Origin: Entomortierella parvispora
Taxonomy: Eukaryota; Mortierellomycota; Mortierellomycetes; Mortierellales; Mortierellaceae
NCBI GenBank assembly: GCA_963573315.1
Contig: OY752149.1
Coordinates: 806,001-870,000, forward strand
Direction: 5' to 3'
DNA length: 64,000 bases
The notes under the pieces are model-generated. The model saw only the letters and a list, made by a program, of their open reading frames with translations. It had not been told where the DNA came from and made no database searches. A program made the translations under genes and the position numbers. Shown here in pieces: positions 36,513 to 47,944 of the stretch (its first letter is position 1; the number at the start of each line of letters is the position of its first letter).

Positions 36513-39500
36513 ATGGCGATGGAGCTTTGTTCACATTTCGCCATGGAGAGCAGGATCACGCGTCGTGCAAGCGCCTCTGCCGCAGACGTCCAGGACACCT
36601 CCACTCCAACGACACAGACCCTGGCAGATGCCCATGCTGTAGGGAATTCAGCAACCACAGCCAAGGGAGGTCGTTCTCCAAGGAAACCGCGTCGTGGAAC
36701 CGGACGTCCTCGAGGCCGTCCTCGTGGAAGTACGCGTAAATCTCCAAAGAATGAGAGTCGGCCCATTCCAGAGAAGGACAATGCACCCCGTACTCTGGTT
36801 CAGGACATTGTCGATTTGCCAGATTCCGGCTGCGATGATGACGAAAAAGATCCGACCCATTCAACCAATGTCAAATCTCCACAACAAGCTCGAACGGTCC
36901 AAGAAGCAACCGAAGGAGAAGGCTCTAGTGCGGCCGGTGGTGGTTCTCGGATGTCTGACGATCAGGTATATGAGGAAATGGACGAACTGCCTCCCATCTC
37001 GCCATCGTTGCCGCCGACTTTTGTCTTTAGAAACGATACTGCACTCCAAAAGGACACTCTTCCGACAACAGCCGCCAACAATGAAGCCCAAAGCACAAAA
37101 TCCAAAGGATTCTTGGACGAGCATGTTTACAACAACATTTCCGTTGGAGGCACGGCACGGATGGCGGAGGTATTCCTTTATAAAAGGGGTGTCTTGGAAG
37201 GAACTTTGACATCATCTTCAGGAATCGCCGAGACGACCCCTGGAGAATCGCTGCCCAAGAAACGAAAATTGTCGACCTCGATATCAAAAGCAACCATTCA
37301 ACCTGCGCCGGGTGAAAAAGGAAAGCAAGTTCGACAGCAACATGAAGCAGAGCAAACCGCTGCACCTTCCTCGGCAGCATCATCTTCAGCTAGCGCTCCT
37401 GCGCAAAAATCCTACGAGCTCTCCGAGTTGATGGCGTCCGTCAGTTCATATGGCCCCGAGCTTTCAACAGCCTTGCGAAACCTGGAGGCAACACCAAAGC
37501 CTACACAGGTTATTGTACAGCATCCGACCATTCAACCACAGCAACCCGCTGGACTCTTGGATATGGATCCGCCGACGACCATTTTCCATCACCCTTGCAT
37601 CTTTTCTCACGACAACCGCTCCATGCTCACCCGAGACGAACACCGGCGGATGCTTATGTACGAGGCTGTAGTCCGCAAACGGCTCCCAGGAATGTCTGCC
37701 GAAGACAAAGCTCTCTGGGCAGAGATCCAAGTAAAAGTAGAAGAGGAGCGACAAAGGGTTTCTCAGTGGAATACAGCCACTGTTCGATCCAGGATATCCA
37801 ATTACTTTAACCCAGCTATCCGTGACGCCTTGGAATCCAAGTGGAGTCGCGGGAGGACCAGGGTGAAGGAGGATTATCCTCAAAATTATGGATTTCTTCA
37901 TACTATTGGATTACGACGACCAGGCGTGACTGGAGCAAAGGAGCCTTTCATGAGTCGAGCAGCGCCAAAGAAGGTCAGCGATATCACGCGAGGTACTACT
38001 TTGACCCCAGATCAACTACAACGCGGGTTGCTGCACAGAACAGGACATGTCTGCCCAGTGTCACTTGCAAAACCAATCTGGCCAACAGATGAGAACGGAG
38101 TGCCTTTCGAGAAGACAATTGATGTGGACGATCGATATTGGCGAATGAGCGCGTCGGCCTCTGAACAGCCTGTTGCAGATACTGTCAAGGCAAGACGAGA
38201 CAATCGGCGTGGACGGTTGCCTGTCAAGAGACCAGTGGTGGCGGTCTCGAACGATCCTCTCGCGCGTCAATTTGTGAGGGAACAAGACGTCAGTATAGCT
38301 ATTGGAGCGAGTGCCATGGTAGTATTGGCGAAAACTCTACCAAATTTGAATGCAGAATGGGAAATACCAGTCAAAGTGGTGTTGGAGCCAGACGAGGAAG
38401 GTAAGGAACCAATCACATTTTGTGGTTTGCAACTGTTTGTTGGTTTTCGTGTCTAACCCCCTGTTTTTTTTATAGGAAATATGAAAAAAAGAGTCTACGT
38501 CGACAAGCCCCTGATACCGAAGCGTATGACGAAATTGGCTGCTACACAACAGTTTTATGATGGCGCCTGTAAAAAACTGGCACTCGTCGGCTTGTCATCC
38601 ACGGATGTCAGCATTCTTTCGCGATCAGCACAGCGACCGTCAGCATCCACTTCATCAAATTCCGAGGCCATAGAGTCCCAGAAACCGCCAGTCATTGTCA
38701 ACGACTCTGCCAAAAGTTCAAAGTCTGCTACTGAATCAGAAACCGAGTTGCCAGCAACAGAGTCAATACCTGTCCCTACTGACAAAGAGGAGAGTGAGGA
38801 GGGAACACTTGGGAGTCATACTGATGCATCTGGCGCACCTAGCTGTCATAATCTCGAGTATTCCCTATGGACTTTTGGGGAGCTTACGCTTTTGGTCCGC
38901 AATCGGCTTCATGGATACCTTAACAATACAGTAAGTCAGGCAGTCTACTTGATTGGTAAACAGCAGCTTAAACTTGATACTAACAGATGCATTGTTCTAC
39001 TAGACTCCACGACGGCAGGTGGTTGTGAGATCGATTCTGGACTATACTCCAGACATTGGACTATCGGAGGCAACAAAGTCAACAATGGCAGGATGGTGGA
39101 TGGCAACATGGATAAGAGATGATCGCTTATTGGCTCTTGCTCGTGTGGACGTATCCAAGAACCAGTTTGTGCAATACATGGATCCCAACCCACCAGCTGT
39201 GACTCTTGTCAATCCCGAGAACCCATTCCGTGGTGTCTTTAGTGACCTCCCAGCTATTTCGATCGAAGATGCAAGCGTCTTGAAAGCTCAGGATCGTGAG
39301 ATTCAAGAATGGATCAAGCCCAACATGCGGTTGATCCATCATGTCCTCGGAAGACTTGTACAGCTCAGCCCAGGACAGTATTTGCTGGGGCACAAAGCAG
39401 GCGACGTGAATGCTAATTTATACCAGGCGATGACTGGCGATATTAGTTCATCAGCGGCTGCAGCCAGGATATACGATTTACACGCCGCCCATCAGAACTC

Positions 39501-39747
39501 GCCTCAATTGGTGACCGTGCAGAACATGGAAGGTGAGGGCGGCAGCAGCGCACTGACTGAAGACGAGCCCGCACTGCGATGGACTGGTACTCCGGACCAA
39601 ATCCCAGGCACGTTTCCGTATGAGGACAGAGAGCTTTCCAAATCCAACTCTGGGTCCAAATCCAAGTCAAAGGGCAAAAGAGGAACTATGCACGCGACAG
39701 GGGGCGCAGGCAAGAGGGGAGCCAAGGGGACAAAAGCCTCCGAGTAA
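36513..39747 (+). CDS. ICE2/NARG2-C domain protein with AT-hooks
   Basis: Large nuclear protein, 1028 aa, three exons (36513-38400, 38476-38930, 39004-39747). The C-terminal third resembles the NARG2_C domain of little elongation complex subunit 2 (ICE2), which in animals helps RNA polymerase II transcribe small nuclear RNA genes: LEYSLWTFGELTLLVRNRL, then VVVRSILDYTPDIGLSEATK, WMATWIRDDRLLALARVDV, and RLIHHVLGRL followed by QYLLGHKAGDVNANLYQA. The N-terminus is disordered with twin AT-hooks (GRPRGRPRG, near residues 65-73) and a basic nuclear signal (PKKRKLS). The middle (residues about 360-620) contains conserved-looking segments such as CIFSHDNRSMLTRDEHRRML. The tail is Lys/Ser/Gly-rich. 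An in-frame start at 36543 is possible. The domain call comes from remembered family pattern and needs a profile search. Confidence 0.75.
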
Positions 39748-40404
39748 TAAACCTGAGCTTGAGACGTTTTTATCTTTTTCTCTTCACATACTGACAAGGA
39801 AGTGCTGTTGATGAAGCAGGCATTCGCCCGCAATAATGGAGCCTTGCATGCCATCATGGATTCGCGAGACGCTGGGTTGTCCAGGGGGGGGGGGTCTGGA
39901 GACGCGTTGTTCGTCTGTCCTCGCACCACGCGCATGCACGCAAGCAAGCATCAATGCAGCATCACATGCCCGCGTCCCGTGATGCGTGTGGCGCAGCCTC
40001 CCGAAAATTTTTGCGTCATTAAAAATGGCGGTGAGTCGACGAGTTCACATTTCTTTGTCGCTCCCCCCGTTCGATCATTGCCAGCACCATCCAGTCCATC
40101 CATCTGCATCCGATCACTTGTAGCTCACCCTGCAAGTAGAAAGAAGACACATCAAACAACAAACAACAACAACAACAACAACAACTTACACACACCCCAC
40201 ATCACCTTCTCCCCTTCCCCATCCACTTCCACACATACATACACACAGTCCGCTCCCTTCCCGTCTGCCTCTGCGCAACCCCCCTCCGTTGTTTGTTTCT
40301 TCTGGTCGTTTGCTGTGGGCTTGCAGCTAGACTCGCCGTTCGTTCGTCAGTCTCCTTTTACCTTCCTCCTCTCTTTGTCCTCTTTTCGCTCAACGCCTGC
40401 AACC
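39748..40404. other. Intergenic region
   Basis: 657 nt with a G10 run (about 39886-39895), an (ACA)n tract (40157-40186) and pyrimidine-rich promoter sequence before the next start. No gene seen. Confidence 0.5.
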
Positions 40405-41102
40405 ATGGTGGCCTGTATGACTGCATCCCGCTCCTTGGACGCCAAGCCGGTGGATACGACAAAGCATGTTCAGCAGATGCAAGAGCTCTCTGATGAGGCC
40501 ATCAAGGCCCTGCTGAGGTAAAAAGAAAAAGATTGATTTTCTTTTTTTTTTCTCCACATCCCCTTCCTCGCATCCATTGGGTCTGAGAAGAATGAAAGAA
40601 AAAGAAAAAAAAAAAGAGTCGGGTTTTGACCTGGTCTTTTGAGCGACATGGGAAGGCAGAACTAAAAATAAGACGCGGGGGCAAACCAAAGAAACATATG
40701 GGACATTTTTGCGAGGGAGATAAAACATCATTTTGCCAAGAAGGAGCGAGAAGGAAAACGAAGAGCTCCCGCTGGTCCCGGGTTGTTTGGTTGTGTTGTT
40801 GGATAATCTTTGTCTGTTACTTTGCAAAGAAAGGCCGCAATATTCTAACAACCAACATGTTCGCTTGTATTGCGTCTTCTCTCTCTCAATCTTCTTTTTC
40901 TTTCTCTGTTTTTGTATGCTTGTTTCTTTTTTTTTTTTCTTTTGAAAACAAAAACAAAAACAAAAACAGCAAAACGAGAAGGCACAGAAAGAGCAGAACT
41001 GCCGGAAAGCAATCTGGCACCTCGCCATTGCTTCGCCAAGTCCTGAGACGGTCGCTACTTGGCCAAATCGGAAAACACCAGCTCAAGACGGAAAAGTGCT
41101 AA
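40405..41102 (+). CDS. Small unknown protein, two-exon model of 81 aa
   Basis: Exon 1 (40405-40517) starts at an ATG in the context AACCATGG and reads MVACMTASRSLDAKPVDTTK then HVQQMQELSDEAIKALL before a GTAAAA donor. The pyrimidine-rich leader and codon use look like a real gene. The best in-phase partner is 40970-41102, after the acceptor AAAACAG, giving a basic C-terminus (KTRRHRKSRTAGKQSG...) ending in KTEKC. The alternative frame of the same segment (QNEKAQKEQNCRKAIWHLAI) looks more protein-like but cannot be joined from this donor without another exon. I do not recognise a family. Exon 1 is fairly safe; exon 2 is weak. Confidence 0.4.
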
Positions 41103-42646
41103 GCCCAAGCTCCTGGCTCCGTTTGTTTTCCCCCCGCTCCTTCCTTTGTCTCTATTGGTTTATGACAACGACGATGGACGAACGAGTCTCTCTCTTTTCT
41201 TTTTTTCTTGCCTTTTTTTTTATCATTATTCTTGTGGTATCATGTTTCCTTCATTGGAGCCACATCTACTTTCGGTCTATTTCGGCTCTCTTTGCAAAAA
41301 AGAAGCGGCAAACACGGAGAGAGAGGGAAGCAAGCAAGCAAGCAACTTTTGTTGCTTTGGTTCTCCTCTTGACTCTCGAAAAAAAACCAAAAAAAAACTC
41401 CACAGTATCCCTTTCATGCCAAAAAAAAAAAAGAACGAAAAAAAAGAATAGTTTTCAACCTTTTGCTTTCCTTGAGCACGGTACCCCCTTTGGACTGACG
41501 ACGAGGTCCTCCATGTATAATAATAAACTATATCGTCTTCCCCCAAAAGTCCACGTCTCAAGGTCAATTTCTCTTTCTTTGGAGTAGCATGTGGTCCATG
41601 CATCAAATCTGATCAGGACGTCGACTTGTTGCAGAAACGTTTCTCAGTCATTACCACATCAAACACCAGTTTGCAAAGTAACATGGGTATTGAGACACGA
41701 TACCCCTATTTCCATCGAGACGTCTGCTTTCTTCCCAACTGTTCTTCAACAATACGACATGACAAATTTGTTGGATAGAACAAGCAAAATTGGCACATCA
41801 GCAGTACAGCCTAGGACTTGTGGAGGCAACACGTCAAAGACGGATCCAGACAGGATAATCTTCCCTATTCTACTTCTCAGCCTAGTTCTGTACATGCACA
41901 GCCTACTTTTGACAGGTTCTTGATGGTGGCGGATGCGAAGACACATTTGCAGCCATCAGGACTTTTCGATTGCCAGTATCATGTCCAAGCAGGCGTAACC
42001 GTCAGCTCAGTAGGACCTTGTTGCCTATCCGATAGAGGTCATCAGGTTCCAAAGAGTTGTCTGCATCTAGGCTTTATTTCTTTACTGGTATGTCTATTGC
42101 TTTGGATTTCCTCCGCTGTCATTGCCAGGTGGGGTGGGTGGGTTGTTTGCTGCCAGCTGTTGTTTTCGCTGTACTCTGAGCTGTGTATATACGCGATGCT
42201 GTCCTCTATTGTATAATAGAGAGAGAGAGAGACGCGAGGCTCAGTTCACACACCAAGCTTCGTTGGTATAGCAATCGAAGGTGTTTTTGACAAAGGACTT
42301 GCGCCCAGAGAACCCATTTGACTTTCAATATCGCTGTCCAGGACTTTACCCCTTTCTTTCATTACGAATGAATGGTGGCTCCTGTGCATTGATAAGACAA
42401 ATATGATTGCAATGAAACCTTGTGTAATCCAACGAAAGAGTTGCAAAAGAAGAGTGGGAAAGAACGCGCGATGGTCAACATTGATATCCACAGCGGGCCA
42501 TGCACGCGAAAAATTCAGGCCATAATGACGTCACTTTTTTTTTTTCTTAATGCAATGCCAATTGATCATGACAAGACAAAGACACGTCGTGAAAGGACTT
42601 TTCATTCATCAGTAACACATCGACTTGCAGTCTGGAAAAAAGCAAC
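41103..42646. other. Intergenic region upstream of ELP4
   Basis: 1.5 kb with poly-A/T runs near 41420-41450 and a GA repeat (42219-42232). A CRE palindrome lies at 42526-42533. Only short featureless open frames; no gene supported. Confidence 0.5.
42526..42533. promoter_or_regulatory. CRE palindrome upstream of ELP4
   Basis: Perfect TGACGTCA 114 nt before the ELP4 start, immediately followed by a T-rich tract. A likely bZIP site; occupancy not shown. Confidence 0.4.
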
Positions 42647-44762
42647 ATGAGCTCGTTCAAGAAACGTGTCCCCTCCGCACAGGCGACCCCACCTGCAGGA
42701 TGTCGACTGTCCGCGTACAATGGTCAGTTGCTAATCTCGACCGGCGTGCCTTCACTGGACGATATCTTGGGTGGAGGACTGCCCGTGGGAACGATTCTAT
42801 TGATCCAGGAAGATCGTCAGACCTCGTACGGCCAGTTGTTGTTGAAATACTTTTTGAGACAGGGCATTGTGGCCGGTGACAAGTGCGTGGTGGTCAGTGG
42901 AGACGAAAGGCCAGAGGCGATCGTACGGTCCTTGATGGGGATTGCAGGCGAAGAAAGTCTCACGGGCTCTGTTCAACAGGGAGTCGACAACCGAGATGAC
43001 GAAGAGGAAGAAAGGGCGAGCCAAAGGAGAAATAGGGCCAAGGCATCTGCAAGTTCATCCACCTTGGATGACGAGGATTCCGAACAGGATCGACTGACAA
43101 TTGCTTGGCGATACAGTGGTCTCAAGAAGTTTGAGAGTGGTGTCGGAACTCGTCCTCCAGGTAATACTAATTCGCGTGCTGGAATACTAGGATTCATTGT
43201 CTGACCGGGGGAGGAGAAAAGGATCCATGATGGGCACACAATAGGAGGACTTTTATTCTAACTCTTGCCATTTCTTTTCTTCCTTCCTGTTTTAGCCATT
43301 TCGTCCAGAGTCAACAAAGGAGGCGTTAGTAATAATGGATCAGAGCCAGCTTTGACTCCCAGTCAGATCCCATTCTGTGAACAGTTCGACTTGACCACAA
43401 GGATCTCTGCAAAGGCACTAGAGACAGCCGACACCACCCTGATCGACTCTGGCGAATTGCTGCGGAACAAATTCACGGATGAGAGTAGCGCGGACGAGAG
43501 CGATGATGACGACGAAGACGACAACGACGCTGATACTGCACAACGAGCAGAGCGTCAACCTGATCAATACCGCAATGTCTTGGACAAGATCCGAGAGACT
43601 TTGATCGAGGGAGGATTCAGTACGACATTGGTCAAGGACCCATCTGCGGCTCCTACGACCGCTACCCCGGCAACTCTGGCAGAACGTCATATCTGCAGAG
43701 TCGGTATCAACTCGATTGCTTCACCCAGCTGGAGAAGCAAAACACCTCAGGTACAGTGTCTCTCCCTTCAATCATGGATGGGCACATGGGATCACAAAAG
43801 AATCGAAATTTGCTTTGTGTGACAATCGCACAGCATCGGAAAATCTGATTATGGAATCTCCATTTTTTTTTGTCTTTCAACACTAGGATCTTTACAAGTT
43901 CTTGCATGCTCTTCGTGGACTGTTGCGTTTCAGTTTCGGAGCAGCCGTCATCACCATCCCGGCACATCTCTACGGAACTATTGATCAACGCCATGCCACA
44001 GACGGATCGACCTCTTCCCCTTTTATCCATCGACTGGAACAACTCTGTGACGCCTCTGTTCGGATCGAATCCTTTGCTGGAGCCTTGACGAATGCCTCTT
44101 CGGCCGCCTCTGCCTATCATGGATTGTTTCACGTACACAAGATCCCAGTCTTGAACTCGTTGATTCCTTCTTCTACAAAGCTTTCTGTCCTATTGGATGG
44201 TGCGGTCAAGGGCTCGGGCGGCGCCAGTGCCGCCGGTAACGGAGGATCTGGAGCAGGGTCCAGTAAAGGCGTTAATAACTTGGGATTCAAAGTCAGGAGG
44301 AAACGGTTTGCGATTGAAACTTTTCATTTACCACCCGAGGGAGGCGTGGGCCAAAGACGAACTTCTTCAGAACCTTCTTCCTCTTCTTCTCTTTCCGATC
44401 GTAAGAGCGCCTCTGGATCTTCTTCTTCTTCTTCATCGACATCTTCGTCATCATCTTCAACGGCACCAAGGAAATTGTCGTCTGGAGTGGAAGGAGGCAG
44501 TCGATCGAGATCCCTTGGTGGCAACAAGGGAGCAGCAGGACAGGTCGATGTGCACTCTGTCCCGGGCGCAAGTGGTGTGGCCCGCAAGATGATGGGCCTG
44601 CCTCCCAAGGGCATCCAAGGCGCCGTGGCATCCGGCTGTAGTACTGGAGGGTCTGACGCCCCAGGACATCAACATTCCCATACTCATGGATCGTCTTCGT
44701 CGTCATCCCCTCAGAGATCTGGCGTGAACCTGGGTGCCAACAGCAGTCTACTTGACTTTTAA
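42647..44762 (+). CDS. ELP4: Elongator complex subunit 4
   Basis: RecA-fold subunit of the Elp4-5-6 hexameric ring of Elongator, which modifies the wobble uridine of tRNAs (mcm5/ncm5). Three exons (42647-43160, 43296-43750, 43887-44762) give 614 aa. The PAXNEB/Elp4 domain starts with LLISTGVPSLDDILGGGLP and continues LLIQEDRQTSYGQLLLKYFL and CVVVSGDERPEA; exon 3 adds KFLHALRGLLRFSFGAAVIT and a HGLFHVHKIPVLNSL segment. No Walker A lysine is present, as expected for Elp4. It is longer than yeast Elp4 (456 aa) because of an acidic insertion (SDDDDEDDNDAD) and Ser/Gly-rich C-terminal stretches. A CRE site lies 114 nt upstream. Confidence 0.94.
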
Positions 44763-45019
44763 AGAGGCAAAAAAAGTCATCATAAATAAATCTCACCCCC
44801 CAACCATGTACCATAATCAATCTCAGTAGGGCGTTCTGTTTGTCTATAGTTTCGTTTAATTACACAGGTCATCAAGAGGTAGAAAGAAAGAAAAAGAATG
44901 AAAGATGGATGAAATGGGGGGAATGGTGTGGGGGGGGGGATATGTAAGTGCAAACTTTTTTTTTTGGTGAACAATAAAAAAAACAAATGAATCATCTAAA
45001 AGGTCATTCCTCTTGTTCC

Positions 45020-47944
45020 CTATGCACTAGAAGGGGAAGGAATGGCAGCGGCGGGGATCTTTGCATTTGGGGGAACGATACCAAACTTGTAATGGACATC
45101 CAACAAGATCTTGAGAGCGTTCTTGGACTTGAGGTAGCTCAAGTCGTCCGAGGGGCTAGGAGCGATGTGGGCCAAGGCATGCTGGGCCTTTTCTTGGGAT
45201 CCATCAAAGGGGAAGGCACGCTGGAGCATCTCATAGACCATCAAAGTGGTACCGAACTGGGGTGATGAACGGAAGATACGGGCGGGACCACCCTTGAAGA
45301 AGGCACGGAATCCTTCCTCGGCGTAAATCTTGCGGGCAGCATCACGAATACCGTTGTAACTGCTCTGACCCTTCTTGGCCTCGACCTGAAGACGAGTCTT
45401 GATCACATCGGCGGGCGTGGTGAAGTAAGCAGCGGGCATACCAGCGGCGGCACCGGCCATCAAGAGCTCGCCAATCGTCAAACGGTGATCAGGTCCCTCC
45501 TTGAACAAGTCCTTCTTCAAATGAGCGTACACTGGGAAGTAAATGGCCGAGAAGGGGATATCACGGAGCAAGCAGGCGCTGGCTCCCTTGTAAAGACCCA
45601 TAATACCCAAAGTACGAACAATCGCCACGGCTCCTGTGCGGGGGGCACCAGCCTCCAATGACTTTGCAGCCTCTCCAGCGACCTGAAGACGAATCTTGAC
45701 AATCTCCAAAGGATTCGTGAACACGACCTGAGATCCTCCAGCAACACCTCCAGCAATGAGCTCTCCCGCGAACGTAATGTTGCCGTTCTTGTCCGACAAG
45801 TGTCTCCTTACGAGATCGTTCATGGTCAGCTTGATGGCCTTCTCGGGCGCAACTCCGACCAACTGAGGTCCCAAACCACGGTAAAGTCCCAAAACTCCCT
45901 CGTTCTTCACCACCTTCTTGAAGCAATCGATACTGTTCTTGTACAAGAGCTCTCCGACAACCTTGGAACGCTGGTTTTGCATACGGGTCTTGACCAAGTC
46001 AATAGGGTACACAACTGTAGCTCCAACGGCACCACTGATAGATCCCAACAAGAAACCGTCTAGAAATGTAGAAATGACATGTAGACAATTAGTAAACTGC
46101 TATGAGGAGGTCCCAAAAGACATGAAACCTTCAAAGAGAGAGAGAGAGAGAGAGAGAAAGGCCCTTACATGATCCCTTCAAAAAGTCGTGAATGTGGCCG
46201 TGCTTGACTTCAGGGCTGGCAGCAGCGGTGGCTGGCAGAGCATGTTCCCATTTGGATTCCAAGAGTCGGAAGAAATCCTTAATAGCGAGCTTGCCCGAGG
46301 GGTTATCAAGACCGGCGAAATGGAAAACGATATCGGCCTCCATGGGCGTAAAGAGAGAGAAGCGAGTCTCCTTGGAGGCTGTGTTCATGAAGTCGGCCTT
46401 GGTGATTGTTCCATCCTTGCTGGTCTCGATCGCTTTCCGAACAACACGCTCAACCATGTCCATATCACGAATGACGTTGTAAAAGGCCATCACGTTCGCA
46501 AACGAGATCTTGTTGCCAGCGTACAGGTTGCAGAGTGTGGGCAGGTTGTCCAGGACATGATCCGAGAGTTTGTGTCCTGCAATGTCAACGATCACCTTCT
46601 TGAACTCGTCAGGGGTAATGTAACCGGTGGTCTGGGTATCGTAGAATCGGAACTCTTGGCGAAGACGCTCGGCTTGGAGACCCTTCAAAAGCTGGGAGAA
46701 CTCCTTGTAGGGCATCTCATGTGACGCGGTCTTTCCACCAGTGTACAACTTGAGCCATTCGCACTCGAAATCAAAAGGGACCGAGTCCTTGCCAACGTTA
46801 GCTGAGAGGATCTGTCTGAACTGGTCCCGGGTGATCTTGCCAGAGCCGGTGGTATCAAAAAGACGGAAGGCAATCTCGTACTCGGCATCAGGATGTGAAA
46901 GCAAGTTCTCGAACACGGTGCTAAAAAAGTCGGTTAAAATATTGAAGAGTAGGGTAAGCAATTGATCGCAATATAGGGCCTCCTGCAGAGAATGCATGCA
47001 TGCAGCCAGCCATCCACTTTGTTCCTCGGGGGCGAAAGAAAGACCGGCTCTCCTCTTTTTCACTTCCGGAAGGAACGTTCTTTATGGTTTTTGCTGCTGA
47101 TCGATATTACTCGCTCCTTCACTTATTGCCTCTCTTTTCCTTTTCACTATCATTCTTTGGTGTCACCCATACCTCCCTTCCTTTGCCCCGCATTTCCTCT
47201 TTTGATTCCTCTTCTTCGTCTTGTTCAAACCTGTCGCTCACATGGGCATAGGATTGAAATGACAACAATTGAGAGACGGGACTGATTCAGTCAACTCTCT
47301 TACTCTTTTTACTCTCTGTTACCCCGCACTCCTCGTTGCCCTTTTCTGCTCCTTGTGGTTGTAGATGAAAACAAAGATGTCGACATCCTCGTGTTCAGAT
47401 ATTGCTCTCCAGTGTCCGTCGGCTTGATCGTTTCTCCTTGGCCATATGTTCTCCCCACTTTTCTCCCCACATATGACCCAGTTTGCTCCCTCTATCCCTC
47501 TCTCTCCCCCCTCTTCCTCTTTTCGTCTTCATTCCTCTTCCATTCTCTATCTTTCGACAAAGAGTAAAAGCAAAAGAGAAAAAGAGAGAGAGAGAGAGAA
47601 AACAAACATGATCCCATCCGTCCTCATTCCTGCTCTCCAAGGGAAACAAAACGAAGAAAAGAAACAAGACAAAAGATCATAGGATCAAAAAGACAATGTA
47701 GAACAACTTACAAGTCAGTGAGGGACAAGAGACCTTGCTTGGATTGATCCGCGACATTGAAGAGGACACCGTATTGGGATCGCTGTAACCGCTTGTAGTC
47801 CTCACCGGGTGCGATCGCACTGACAAAGTCATCCTTGGTCATGAACTTTTCGCCATTCTTCTCGATCGTCGCAAATCGGTTGAAGACGCGCTTGTAGCGT
47901 TGGATGGCCTGCTCATGGACGGCCGAGTGGGGTTCCGAGGTCAT
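45020..47944 (-). CDS. AGC1: Mitochondrial aspartate/glutamate carrier with EF-hands
   Basis: Inner-membrane antiporter exchanging mitochondrial aspartate for cytosolic glutamate plus a proton, part of the malate-aspartate shuttle. Three exons (47944-47712, 46920-46169, 46059-45020) give 674 aa, the same size as animal citrin/aralar (675-678) and shorter than yeast Agc1. The N-terminal half is an EF-hand regulatory domain (for example [14 protein letters not shown]); the C-terminal half has three carrier repeats with [22 protein letters not shown] and [11 protein letters not shown]. This animal-like architecture suggests Ca2+ regulation from the intermembrane space. Intron 1 is 791 nt and intron 2 (46060-46168) contains an (AG)n tract at 46135-46157. 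Confidence 0.97.
46135..46157. repeat. (AG)n microsatellite in the carrier gene intron
   Basis: About 11 AG units inside intron 2 of the aspartate/glutamate carrier gene, close to its donor site. Confidence 0.9.

Noticed and set aside
41096..41587. 163-codon open frame rich in Phe, Lys and Ser
   Set aside because: Product of poly-T and poly-A runs in intergenic DNA.
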